Part shown: piece by piece, positions 24,995-33,101 of the stretch
Layout: each line of letters opens with the position of its first letter
Numbering within the stretch: the stretch's first letter is position 1
Origin: DATFYM01 sp035315065
GTDB lineage: Bacteria > Acidobacteriota > Terriglobia > UBA7540
Reading direction: 5' to 3'
Assembly: GCA_035315065.1 (NCBI GenBank)
Contig: DATFYM010000017.1
Coordinates: forward strand, 1-33,151
Length of the DNA: 33,151 bases
Program-made: the position numbers and the translations under genes
The notes under the pieces: model-generated
What the model saw: only the letters and a program-made list of their open reading frames with translations
Told to the model about the DNA's origin: nothing
The model's database searches: none

Positions 24995-25444
24995 TCACTT
25001 CTTTCGCACGTGCAGCACCTTCTGCACCTCCGCCACCACCGCCCCGGTCTCATCGTGGACTTCCACCACAAAGGTTGGCTCGACCTTCGGCTGCGTCTGC
25101 AGTCCCTGGCGAATCCCTTCGATCTGCTCGTCGGACAAGCGAAACCTGGCCACCATCTTACCCTTGCCGGGCTTCCTGAAGCGGACGCTGGCCGACTTGT
25201 CCCATACGATGTAATCGCGGCCCAGGTTCTCGATCAGCATCAGCATATAAAACGGGTCGGTCATGGAGTACAACGAACCTCCGAAATGAGTGCCGACGTA
25301 ATTCGCGTTCCAGAAGTGCAGCTTCATCTCCACGTCAACCTCTTTCCAATCGGCCTGAAGGCGTTTGACGCGGATTCCCGCCCCCAGAAAAGGCGGGTAG
25401 AGATTGAGGACCCATCGCATGTGCTTCTTGAAAGCTTTGGTCAT
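24995..25444 (-). CDS. DUF4442 hotdog-fold (thioesterase-like) protein
   Basis: A 149-aa protein of the DUF4442 family, hotdog-fold proteins related to acyl-CoA thioesterases. Family traits seen are NLYPPFLGAGIRVKRL near the start, the HFWNANYVGTHFGGSLYSMTDPF central helix region and VWDKSASVRFRKPGKG. The likely substrate is an acyl-CoA, but no member here is characterised. It starts 15 bp after the TOPRIM gene stop without a clear ribosome-binding site and precedes rpsO. Confidence 0.85.
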   Translation of the reverse strand: MTKAFKKHMRWVLNLYPPFLGAGIRVKRLQADWKEVDVEMKLHFWNANYVGTHFGGSLYSMTDPFYMLMLIENLGRDYIVWDKSASVRFRKPGKGKMVARFRLSDEQIEGIRQGLQTQPKVEPTFVVEVHDETGAVVAEVQKVLHVRKK

Positions 25445-25459
25445 ACACGTGATGCAAAG

Positions 25460-26098
25460 TCAGGCTTGGCTGGCGACTCGCCTCAGATCGTCGTAGAAGG
25501 CGCGGAAGTAGCGACAGGGATCGTAGACCGGCTGGAACGCAATCTTGGAAAAGAGTGGCTGACCGTCGATGATCTTCCGGTACCGCGTCTTCTTGCATCG
25601 GAGGAAGAATTCGTTGATTCGTTGCGACGGTGGCTTTTGAAAGTTCTTGAGCTCTGCTTGTGGATCAGGTCCGACGGTCTGGTCTCCTAACCTCTGTGAC
25701 AAAGCCTTTCCTTCGGCCAATATCCACGCTTCTACTTGGTGGACGGAAACATGGGGAAAGAAGTCATGCGCCCGCTCGTGCTCAACTTGGCCGCTTAGCC
25801 AGTCGCGGACGCGCTTGACTTTCACGTCGAGCTCGTCTCCAGACTCGTGAGTAACGAGATTCATCCCCTGTAAATCGATCAGAGTCAAAACAGCAACAAC
25901 GTCCCCCTCGTCGAGGAAGTTTCCCGCGAGAATCCCGATCTTCCGCACGTGCCCATTGACGTTCTTCGGGTCAAGACCGACCGAGGCAAAGCCCTCTGCC
26001 TGCCACTGCGTACCGACGAAATGTCGCACCGCCAACTCTTCCGTGTCTCCTTCGCACAGAACCACTATTCGGCGGCCGCGTCTCAGCGCTGGAGCCAT
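25460..26098 (-). CDS. TOPRIM-like DUF4276 protein
   Basis: A 212-aa protein of the DUF4276 family, a TOPRIM-fold group usually partnered with ATPases. The opening RRIVVLCEGDTEE carries the conserved glutamate (Glu16), and VVAVLTLIDLQGMN supplies the aspartate of the metal site. SVHQVEAWILAE and the KTRYRKIIDG segment are typical of the family. Its ATG directly follows the stop of the upstream ATPase (TAAATG), so the two are surely co-expressed. In comparable pairs (OLD, PARIS) the TOPRIM partner is the nuclease, and the same role is inferred here. Confidence 0.85.
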   Translation of the reverse strand: MAPALRRGRRIVVLCEGDTEELAVRHFVGTQWQAEGFASVGLDPKNVNGHVRKIGILAGNFLDEGDVVAVLTLIDLQGMNLVTHESGDELDVKVKRVRDWLSGQVEHERAHDFFPHVSVHQVEAWILAEGKALSQRLGDQTVGPDPQAELKNFQKPPSQRINEFFLRCKKTRYRKIIDGQPLFSKIAFQPVYDPCRYFRAFYDDLRRVASQA

Positions 26099-27316
26099 TT
26101 ATGGGCGACCACCAAAGTGACCTGCCAACCACAGGTCAGCGAGATTGAAGTCCTTGAGCCATTTCTCCAGGTCTTTTGTGGAGAGTCGCTCCAGCCGGGT
26201 TTCGCCGTTCTCCTTTTCAGTCACAATGATCTGGTCGGGTTCGAGCCCTTCCACAATATGAGGAGAATGAGTGGCGACGATTACCTGCGTGCGATCGGCG
26301 GCGTCTTGCAGAAGCTCAGCCACCATTTTGATCCAGTCAGGATGTAGGCCGAGTTCAGGCTCATCGATGCAGATCAACGGCGGAGGATCAGGGCTCTTGA
26401 GGATGGCAACAAGGCACAAGAGCTTCAACGTGCCATCTGAGAGGAAATTCGCGGAAACACCTTCTTTCTCATAAGGTTCCTCGAACCACCTCAGCACGAC
26501 CTTACCGTCTCCGCCTTCCCCGGGAATTCTAATGTCCTGAAACACCGGACAGGCGGTATGCAGCACCTCGACAATCTCTGTCCAGGTCTCGTGATGCCGC
26601 TCCTTGATCGTGTGAAGAACAGGCGATAGATTAGCGCCGTTCTCCGAGAGGCGGGTAGTGGGTCGCAGCAGTGCCGGCAGACGGGCTGGGGCCTCAGGTC
26701 CGACGTTGATGTCGCGATACAGGGTCCACTCTTGGAACTGTTTCAGCAGCTTGTAAGGAGTCGGATACCTATAGAGATCCCTGACTTGGAAAATGGCGAG
26801 TTCAGACTCCGATTCGAGCGCTTTGGTTTCCTCGGCTCCCGGCCCCGCTCCCTGATCTGCGGAACGGAACACACAGCCATCCTTACCCCTCGTCATGACC
26901 GAGACTGGATGGGGCTGCCGTGCAGTAGGCTCCTCCGTAACTTCTTCAATTCGGACCTTGCTAGTCGTCGTGAAGCCAAATGTTAATCCCATCTTGAATC
27001 TGACGTCCGGCCTTTCCTTCCCCGACAAATCTGGCGGCAGGGACGGAAAGGCTTCAGGAAGGCTCTTTACCTGAAAACGAAACTCGGTCAGAATGTCACT
27101 GATCAGATCAAACCCAAACGCGACGCTCCTGAACCCGCCCCGCGAGTCAATGCCGTTCGCCAGATGTCCCTGTCCCGCTTCCGCCATGAGAGACATGAGA
27201 TCCAGGAAATTTGACTTCCCGCCCCCGTTTGGACCAATCAGGACAGCAAGGCGCGGCATCTCAAGCTCGACGCTCTTGAAGCTGCGGAATCCTTCGACCT
27301 TGATGTAGTCGAACAT
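26099..27316 (-). CDS. AAA (ABC-type, AAA_21) ATPase paired with TOPRIM protein
   Basis: A 405-aa SMC/ABC-like ATPase. Walker A is GPNGGGKS (28-35), the signature-like motif FLSDGTLKLL comes before the Walker B LICIDEPELGLHP (Asp318-Glu319), and the H-loop is ATHSPH (His350). The Phe-rich first 20 residues (VEGFRSFKSVELEMPRL) are typical of the OLD/RecF-like group. Paired with the adjoining TOPRIM gene it forms a two-gene module like PARIS AriA/AriB or a split OLD. Such pairs are predicted phage defence systems, and that role is inferred. It is upstream of housekeeping genes and so looks inserted. Confidence 0.9.
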   Translation of the reverse strand: MFDYIKVEGFRSFKSVELEMPRLAVLIGPNGGGKSNFLDLMSLMAEAGQGHLANGIDSRGGFRSVAFGFDLISDILTEFRFQVKSLPEAFPSLPPDLSGKERPDVRFKMGLTFGFTTTSKVRIEEVTEEPTARQPHPVSVMTRGKDGCVFRSADQGAGPGAEETKALESESELAIFQVRDLYRYPTPYKLLKQFQEWTLYRDINVGPEAPARLPALLRPTTRLSENGANLSPVLHTIKERHHETWTEIVEVLHTACPVFQDIRIPGEGGDGKVVLRWFEEPYEKEGVSANFLSDGTLKLLCLVAILKSPDPPPLICIDEPELGLHPDWIKMVAELLQDAADRTQVIVATHSPHIVEGLEPDQIIVTEKENGETRLERLSTKDLEKWLKDFNLADLWLAGHFGGRP

Positions 27317-27418
27317 TGCAATATCTCGGTGTCGCCCTTCATGCTACGCCAGAAATCCGAGTCGGCGCAATGCCAGAACCAACCCGGCTAGGCGCCGGCG
27401 AGCAGGCGCCAAAACAGA

Positions 27419-27441
27419 GCGGTCCCGCTTGGCGGGACCGC
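27419..27441 (-). terminator. Rho-independent terminator after the SDR gene
   Basis: A perfect 10-bp stem GCGGTCCCGC/GCGGGACCGC with a 3-base loop starts nine bases past the minus-strand SDR stop and is followed in that direction by TCTGTTTTGG. It separates the SDR gene from the downstream ATPase gene. Confidence 0.75.
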
Positions 27442-27449
27442 ACTCCCCA

Positions 27450-28160
27450 TCAAAGCGCCCCCCGCGATGGTGTGATCAGAATCTCATTCACGTTCGCCCG
27501 CGCCGGCTGCAGCAGGGCAGCCAGGACCGCTTCGGCCACGTCCTCCGGCTGGAGCAAGTTCTCGCGCTTCACCGGGAAATCGAATTCCTTCGTCATACGC
27601 GTATCCGTCGACCCCGGCAGGATCGCCGTGACGCGGATTTTTCGCGCCCGCAGTTCCTCAGCCAGCACGCGCGTGAAGCCCAGCGCGCCGAACTTCGACG
27701 CGGTGTAAGCGGAGCATTTCGGGAAAGCTTCCCGGCTGGAAATCGAAAGGATGTTCACGATGTGGCCGTTCGTGCTCAGAGCCAACAGTGGCAATGCGGC
27801 CTGGGTGATGAGAAAGAGTGACGTGAGGTTGGCGTCGAGGTTACGACGCCAGTCGTCGAGCGTGGTGCTCTCGAAAGACCTATAGGTGAAAACCCCCGCC
27901 GAATTCACCAGCACATCGAGGCGGCCCAGCCGCTTGCTTACGGCGGCTAACAGGCGCTTCACCTCCGCCGGACGCGTGACGTCGGCCGCGACCGCCGTTG
28001 CCCTTGGCGTCTGCCGGGCGGCTTGCTGTAGCGTCCGACGGTCGCGCGCTGCCAGCACCACGCTCGCGCCCTCGCGTGCCAGTGCCTGTGCGATGGCGAG
28101 ACCGATGCCACGACTGCCTCCGGTGACCAGGGCGATCCGATCCTGGAGTCTCTGCGTCAT
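27450..28160 (-). CDS. Short-chain dehydrogenase/reductase
   Basis: A 236-aa classical SDR oxidoreductase. The cofactor motif TGGSRGIG (13-20), structural NSAG (86-89) and catalytic Ser139/Tyr152/Lys156 (ILSISS, YTASK) are all seen. Arg and Asp residues after the second strand (AARD) fit NADP(H) preference. The substrate is unknown. A GGGGGG site precedes the ATG, and a terminator lies after the stop, so the gene is probably transcribed alone. Confidence 0.92.
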   Translation of the reverse strand: MTQRLQDRIALVTGGSRGIGLAIAQALAREGASVVLAARDRRTLQQAARQTPRATAVAADVTRPAEVKRLLAAVSKRLGRLDVLVNSAGVFTYRSFESTTLDDWRRNLDANLTSLFLITQAALPLLALSTNGHIVNILSISSREAFPKCSAYTASKFGALGFTRVLAEELRARKIRVTAILPGSTDTRMTKEFDFPVKRENLLQPEDVAEAVLAALLQPARANVNEILITPSRGAL

Positions 28161-28275
28161 GCTGCACCCCCCCGTTTGGTCTCCAATTGGTCTCCAACCT
28201 CCGACAGCGTCGGTCCACCAGTTCAGAGTCCCACCCCGGTATCGTCATATACCCGCGTCGTCCCTTTTTTGCGGG

Positions 28276-28295
28276 GTGTCCCGTCCGGAACAGAC
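28276..28295 (+). promoter_or_regulatory. Shared palindrome, site 4
   Basis: GTGTCCCGTCCGGAACAGAC, close to TGTTCC-N4-GGAACA with one change. In this case the same-sense gene is on the plus strand (28481). About 57 bp from 28276 match site 1 without gaps at roughly 72 percent, including the identical GTCAGTCTGA block at 28312-28321. It also lies about 115 bp upstream of the minus-strand SDR start. Confidence 0.55.
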
Positions 28296-28480
28296 ACGCC
28301 AATCATTTTACGTCAGTCTGACGAATAGCCGATGCCCGTGATAGGGCAACTCACATAGGCAGAGAGCGGCCGGAGGAGTTGTGAAGTTGCTCCCTTATTT
28401 CTGCCTGGCTTCGCGGGTCGGGAGAGTCGCGGGTTCGTCGGCGGTACAGCCGATCTGATTCGCCTTTCAGGAGGCTTCCG

Positions 28481-28708
28481 ATGACCGGGACCAAGATTTT
28501 GATGTTTGCGCTTCTCGCGGGCCTGACGGTCGGACCCACGTCTGTCATTTGGTGCTCCGTGGGGCGGTCAATTTCTGGCTTAGGGCGCCGAAATGTTGCC
28601 GGGCGCCGCCCCGTGCGATCGGCGGAGCGAGAAGCCCCAGCAGAAGCGCCGGCAGCCGTGGCCATTGGTCCCGAAAGTTCACCCTCTCGCCGTCCCTTTG
28701 TGTTCTAA
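28481..28708 (+). CDS. Small protein with N-terminal membrane segment
   Basis: A 75-aa protein with a hydrophobic N-terminus (ILMFALLAGLTVGPTSVIW, about 6-24), probably a signal or membrane anchor, and a Pro/Ala/Arg-rich tail. AGGAGG lies seven bases before the ATG, so translation is likely. The last residues (AIGPESSP, then PFVF) line up with a methyltransferase segment (SIGIESDPVFY) of the gene at 29679, so the C-terminus may be a fused remnant rather than native sequence. No family is recognised. Confidence 0.55.
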   Translation: MTGTKILMFALLAGLTVGPTSVIWCSVGRSISGLGRRNVAGRRPVRSAEREAPAEAPAAVAIGPESSPSRRPFVF

Positions 28709-28710
28709 CT

Positions 28711-28783
28711 CCGAGCGAACGATACCCGAGCTCGCGAACTTGGTGTCGAAGATACGCCTTCCTCTGCCGCCTCCGTACCGGCC
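28711..28783 (+). pseudogene. Remnant of a methyltransferase C-terminus
   Basis: The DNA from CCGAGCGAACGATACCCGAG onward matches 30493-30571 in the intact methyltransferase gene at roughly 80 percent by eye. The remnant reads SERTIPELANLVSKIRLPLP, matching AERAIPELAK and then the +1 frame of the methyltransferase 3' end. Faint similarity extends upstream to about 28655 inside the preceding small gene. Confidence 0.7.
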
Positions 28784-28924
28784 ACCTCTGGTCGTCGTAC
28801 GCCTCACGACGACCGGGTTCTTTCATTGGCATTCCAGTTGTGAGCCGCTGCCAACTACCCGCTCCCTTCTGCGGGTGCGGGAATCGTGCTTGTAGAACCA
28901 TCCATCACGTCTTATAATGCCTTC

Positions 28925-29149
28925 ATGAACTATCAAGACATCATCACCCTCGAGCCCGGCAAGCGCGGCGGGAAGCCCTGTATCCGAGGTATGCGCATCA
29001 CGGTGTACGACGTGTTGTCTTACCTTGCTTCGGGCATGAGCCACCAGGAAATCCTTGCCGACTTCCCCTACCTGACTGAGAACGATATCCTCGCTTGCCT
29101 CAGCTACGCCGCGGACCGGGAACACCATCTCATGGTGGCTCGGGATTGA
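28925..29149 (+). CDS. DUF433 antitoxin
   Basis: A 74-aa DUF433 protein, the antitoxin type paired with DUF5615 PIN-like toxins. The family core is seen: ITLEPGKRGGKPCIRGMRI, then VYDVLSYLASGMSHQEIL, then FPYLTENDILACLSYAAD. The C-terminal helix-turn-helix would allow self-repression. The stop overlaps the toxin start (TTGA), as expected for a coupled pair. It lies just after the methyltransferase remnant. The ATG at 28925 is preferred to a start at 28886, since the extra residues are not family sequence. Confidence 0.88.
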   Translation: MNYQDIITLEPGKRGGKPCIRGMRITVYDVLSYLASGMSHQEILADFPYLTENDILACLSYAADREHHLMVARD

Positions 29150-29478
29150 GGCTCCTTTTTGACCAGAACCTCTCGCCGGCGCTGGTAGAACGCCTGGCAG
29201 ATCTTTATCCAGGATCGACGCATGTCTACCGGGTCGGACTTGACCGGGCATCGGACCTCGCGGTTTGGATTGCCGCGCGCGAGCAAGGGTACGCCATCGC
29301 CACCCAAGATGTCGACTATAGTGATTTGAGCGCCTTGTTCGGCTTTCCTCCCAAGGTGATCTGGATCCGCCGGGGAAATTGCTCCACCCGTGAAATTGAA
29401 GCCGTACTCCGGCTGCACTTCGATGCGGTGACGGCTCTTATGGACGATCCCAACTTGGGCATCCTGGCTTTGTTTTGA
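29146..29478 (+). CDS. DUF5615 PIN-like toxin
   Basis: A 110-aa protein of the DUF5615 (Mut7-C/PIN-like) family, putative RNase toxins. The opening RLLFDQNLSPALVERLADLY carries the first conserved Asp. The TQDVDYSDL segment supplies further acidic residues, and VIWIRRGNCSTREIE is the typical conserved end. The start is a TTG overlapping the antitoxin stop; an upstream start at 29095 would run far into the antitoxin gene. Together with the DUF433 gene it makes a toxin-antitoxin module. Confidence 0.88.
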   Translation: MRLLFDQNLSPALVERLADLYPGSTHVYRVGLDRASDLAVWIAAREQGYAIATQDVDYSDLSALFGFPPKVIWIRRGNCSTREIEAVLRLHFDAVTALMDDPNLGILALF

Positions 29479-29678
29479 GATCGCTCGGGTCCGCGCTTAA
29501 GATTTGCTGATTTCAACTGCGGCACTGATGCGCCTTGAAGCGGCGCCTTTACGCCGCCACTTGGCGAGGTAAATTCGCCGCCACGGCACCAAATTAACCC
29601 ACTATCCGGCCTTCGAGGACGCAAGAGTCGGACGCAGATTCGTGATAACATCCCTTTCATGCAGATTCGAGGCAACCA

Positions 29679-30629
29679 GTGACGCGCTACACTTTGTATC
29701 TCGGCGATTGCCTCTCCTGGATGGAGAAAAGGGAAAGGGACTCTATTCACGCTATCGTTACCGACCCGCCTTACGGACTAAAAGAATACACATCCGTGGA
29801 AAAGGAGAAGCTTCGCAACGGGAACGGCGGCGTGTGGCGGATTCCTCCGTCATTTGACGGCTGCAAGCGAAGCCCCTTGCCGCGTTTTACGGTCCTTACC
29901 GAGAGCGACCGGGCGAAGCTCCAAAGCTTTTTTTCGGAATTTGCGCACCGCGCAATCCGCCTGCTGGTTCCGGGCGGGCATTTGTTTATTGCCACCAATC
30001 CCCTCCTCTCCCACCTCGTTTATGTGCCGCTGGTAGAGGCCGGCTTCGAAAAGCGGGGCGAAATCATTCGGCTCGTCAAGACCCTGCGAGGGGGGGACCG
30101 CCCGAAGAACGCCCACGGGGAGTTCGCTCACGTCACCGTGATGCCGCGGTCGGGCTGGGAACCTTGGGGTCTATTCCGCAAGCCGTGTGAAGGTCGGGTT
30201 CAGGACAACCTGCGCAAATGGAAAACGGGCGGGCTCCGGCGGATTTCATCGGAAAGACCTTTCGAGGATGTCATTCGCTCCGCGCCCACCCGAGCCGGCG
30301 AACGGTCCATTGCTCCTCATCCTTCGTTGAAACCCCAAGCCTTCATGCGGCAGTTGGTGCGCGCCTCTCTTCCGCTTGGAGTCGGAACTCTGCTTGACCC
30401 GTTTATGGGTGGCGGATCGACCATCGCCGCCGCGTTGGCCGTGGGTTACGAGAGCATCGGAATTGAGAGTGATCCTGTCTTCTACCGGATGGCCGAGCGA
30501 GCGATACCCGAACTCGCGAAACTTGGTGCCGAAGATAGGCCTTTCTCTGCCACCTCCGTTCGGTCAAGGCCACTCCATATCGAGGGCGTAGATTTCCTCA
30601 ATGCGGACGCCACGTGTGATCAAAGGTGA
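29679..30629 (+). CDS. N6/N4-type DNA methyltransferase
   Basis: A 316-aa site-specific DNA methyltransferase. The catalytic motif TDPPYG (28-33) near the N-terminus and the SAM-binding motif DPFMGGGSTIAAAL near residue 245-260 place it in the beta-class order, usually an adenine-N6 or cytosine-N4 enzyme; DPPY favours adenine. The GTG start has a GAGG site nearby. No restriction enzyme is next to it, so it is an orphan. Compared with the remnant at 28711, one extra A near 30520 shifts its final frame; without it the protein would end at 30591 (ISRA). The current last 35 residues are therefore doubtful. Confidence 0.88.
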   Translation: MTRYTLYLGDCLSWMEKRERDSIHAIVTDPPYGLKEYTSVEKEKLRNGNGGVWRIPPSFDGCKRSPLPRFTVLTESDRAKLQSFFSEFAHRAIRLLVPGGHLFIATNPLLSHLVYVPLVEAGFEKRGEIIRLVKTLRGGDRPKNAHGEFAHVTVMPRSGWEPWGLFRKPCEGRVQDNLRKWKTGGLRRISSERPFEDVIRSAPTRAGERSIAPHPSLKPQAFMRQLVRASLPLGVGTLLDPFMGGGSTIAAALAVGYESIGIESDPVFYRMAERAIPELAKLGAEDRPFSATSVRSRPLHIEGVDFLNADATCDQR

Positions 30630-32842
30630 GCCGTCCGGCGCCACTCCGCTCCATTGATCTGGGACGAGATCGATCTTTCCCAGCCGCACCACATGCCGGT
30701 CGGCGAGCCCCACACGATATAGGGCAGGGTCAAGACCCTGTAGTGTGGAAAACGATAGACTTGCTGTCGGGGGACCAAGTCAGCCCGTGGATGTGCTCGA
30801 CTTGGGCCAACATCGACCAACTCCTTGTGGACCAATCGAATAGTCGCAACTCCGGTGAGTCGCCGGACGGATGTGCTGTCAGGTTGAGCGCCGCAATGTA
30901 GCGACCATCGTTTGACCAGCGGGCCGACCATAGGCCTTGCTGAGCCCGGCAGGTCGGAAAGTTGCTGTGTTTCGAGGTCGAGAAGGTGGATCGTCATTTC
31001 AGATGGGTCGCGTCGATACAGGCGCTCCGCGAAGATGATCTTCTTGCCATCCTTCGACCACGTCGGCACACCCTCCTGGCTACCCTGGTCAGGAATCAGC
31101 GGATGTGGGGTGCCGCCGTCAGCGGAGACGACATAGGCCTTGAAGCGGTCGCCCGGCAAATGCGCCTGGAAGGCAATCTGGCTTCCGTCGGGCGACCAGT
31201 GCGGTTCTCGCGCGTCAGCGTCCAGAAACGTGAGCTGCTGTGGCTCGCTTCCATTCATCCGGCTGCGCCAAATTGCGTTCCCGGAAGGCGCAGGCGCAGA
31301 GTACGCGATCCACTTTCCATCGTGCGAGAAATCGAGCTCGGTAGAGCCAATTCCAAGATCAAGATAGGGTCCGAACTGGCCCGAGGCGGCATCGTAGCGT
31401 GCCAGGCCAATCTCATGCTGTACTCCCAGGACGAAAAGCTTCTTGCCGTCGGGGCTGGGCGTAGGCGCAAGGTAGCTGGGCGGACCTACTCTGACCCGCA
31501 TCGGTTTGCGGCACCGCCAGCTAAGAAATCCGCAGCCTTCGCGCCGCGCCCAGATGTCTCTTCTTTCGTCGTGCCCTCGGGAGAAGACGAAGTACCGGCC
31601 ATCCGAAGTCCATCTTCCCGGATCTTCCACGTCCGGTGAATTGCTCCAGTCGGGAAATAACTGATGCCGCCGGCCGCTGTCGACGCTTATCTCCCACAAC
31701 GTGTAAGACACTCCGTGTTCGCGGACCTGCAAGCGCAACGCGCTTCCATCCGGAGACCAACGAAGACCCCCAAGCTGACCCGTGAAAGCCGCCAGCCTGC
31801 GGGGCGTATCTCCATGTCTACCCGCCACGCACACGGTCTGGCCGCCATCGACATAGGCTATCCTTGCTCCGTCGGGAGACAGACTGGGGTAGCTCCATCC
31901 GACCTCACCCACTCGTTCAGGTGCTCCACCCGTGGCCGGCCAAATGCAGACTCGGGTCTTTGAAGTTCCGGGGATTGTTTCGTGACCAAGAAACTCCGAA
32001 CCATCAGAAGACACGTCCGTCACGACTGCGTCGGTCGGCATCCGTGGAAGCGACACCGTGCTGCTGACTCCATCAGAGACTCGTATCGAAACCAGCGCCA
32101 TCTTATCGCCCCGCTTCTCCTGGAAGTAGACCTTTCCGCCGCCGACCAACAGAAGCTGCCCTTTCAATCGCTCGTTATAAGTCAGCCGGTAAGTCTCAAC
32201 AACGCGAGGCACCGGCAACGGACGCGCCAACAACGCAACGCAAAGAGCTACGACGACCACGGTCAAAGCGGCCACACATGCAATCATCACGTGGCGGGAA
32301 TTGTAACGGGCGCGGGCCCATCTTGATTGCTCTTTTTCGGGCCGGCCGAAAACTTCGCCCTCCTGCGGCAGCAGGGCGGAGTCTCCTCCGCCGGGGACGG
32401 TCCCTTGTGGGGTCACACCTTGCGCGCGCTCATCGGGGTCATGTTGTAAGATGGGCTGGGCGCCCCCATCGACACTGTGCCGCAGTTGGTCAGCGGGGTC
32501 CTGAGGACCGGCTGTGATGATCGTCACCGGCGCGATGAACCGGTAACCGCGGCGCGGGACGGTTTCGATGTACTTTTGCCCGTTCGAACCGTTCCCCAGA
32601 ATCTTCCTAAGGGCTGAGATGTTATAGGTAAGGTTCTGGTCCTCGACAAAAGTGTCGGGCCACACCCGTTTGATAAGCGTTTCCTTGTCAACCAGGTGGC
32701 CGTGGTTTTCAACTAGGGCGAGTAGAGTTTCGAGGACCTTCGGAGGCAATGGCACCGGTCGGCCATCGCGCAAGAGCACCTTCTCTCCGGTGAGCAACCG
32801 GAACTGCCCGAAGTCGTAAATCCGCTGGGTGTCCCCGGCCAT
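30564..32842 (-). pseudogene. Winged-helix (CadC-type) TolB-propeller protein, frameshifted
   Basis: An intact N-terminal part of about 630 aa, then damage. The Trans_reg_C winged helix (about 8-103; FGQFRLLTGEKVLLRDGRPV, VWPDTFVEDQNLTYNISALRK) precedes a membrane span (about 185-207, MIACVAALTVVVVALCVALL) and a TolB-like propeller with several SPDG repeats. Family regulators sense a signal outside and bind DNA inside. Near 30938-30945 the frame shifts; the correct continuation reads QQGLWSARWSNDGRYIAAL to a stop near 30730, and a second shift near 30730-30740 restores DPALYRVGLADRHVVRLG, ending at 30564. In the unshifted frame the last stop is at 30620. AGGAG lies six bases before the ATG. 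Confidence 0.85.
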
Positions 32843-32849
32843 GTACCGC

Positions 32850-32891
32850 TCCTAAGGATTTCCTAAGGAATTCTCCAGGGTTCCCTAAGGA
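32850..32891. promoter_or_regulatory. Three phased CCTAAGGA repeats upstream of the winged-helix gene
   Basis: CCTAAGGA starts at 32851, 32862 and 32884, that is 11 and 22 bp apart, so all three face the same side of the helix. The one nearest the gene overlaps its ribosome-binding site (AGGAG on the minus strand). This is a likely operator, perhaps for the winged-helix protein itself. Confidence 0.6.
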
Positions 32892-33066
32892 CTTGACAAG
32901 CGCGCCCCCGTATTCTTGCCCGTCGCCCGCCACTTTCGGATCGCGGAGCGATCACAATTCGGTTGAGATTATAGTCCAGCCGCTCGACGAAACGCAATTC
33001 AGGGGAACGAAACGGGTGCACGACATAGAAGTTGGAATTGAAGAGTTTCTTTTTTTGTGGTATCAA

Positions 33067-33090
33067 TCCTAACGTATATAGACGTTAGGA
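33067..33090. promoter_or_regulatory. 24-bp palindromic operator
   Basis: TCCTAACGT-ATATAG-ACGTTAGGA, a perfect 9-bp inverted repeat with a 6-bp spacer, ending 11 bp before the ATG at 33102. The TATA-like spacer could double as part of a -10 region. It is of the size typical for MarR, TetR, PadR or BlaI repressors, so the following gene may be autoregulated. Confidence 0.6.
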
Positions 33091-33101
33091 TAAGGAGGCC
33101 T

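Noticed and set aside
32893..32916. A promoter made of TTGACA and TATTCT
   Set aside because: The spacer is only 12 bp, too short for a standard sigma-70 promoter.
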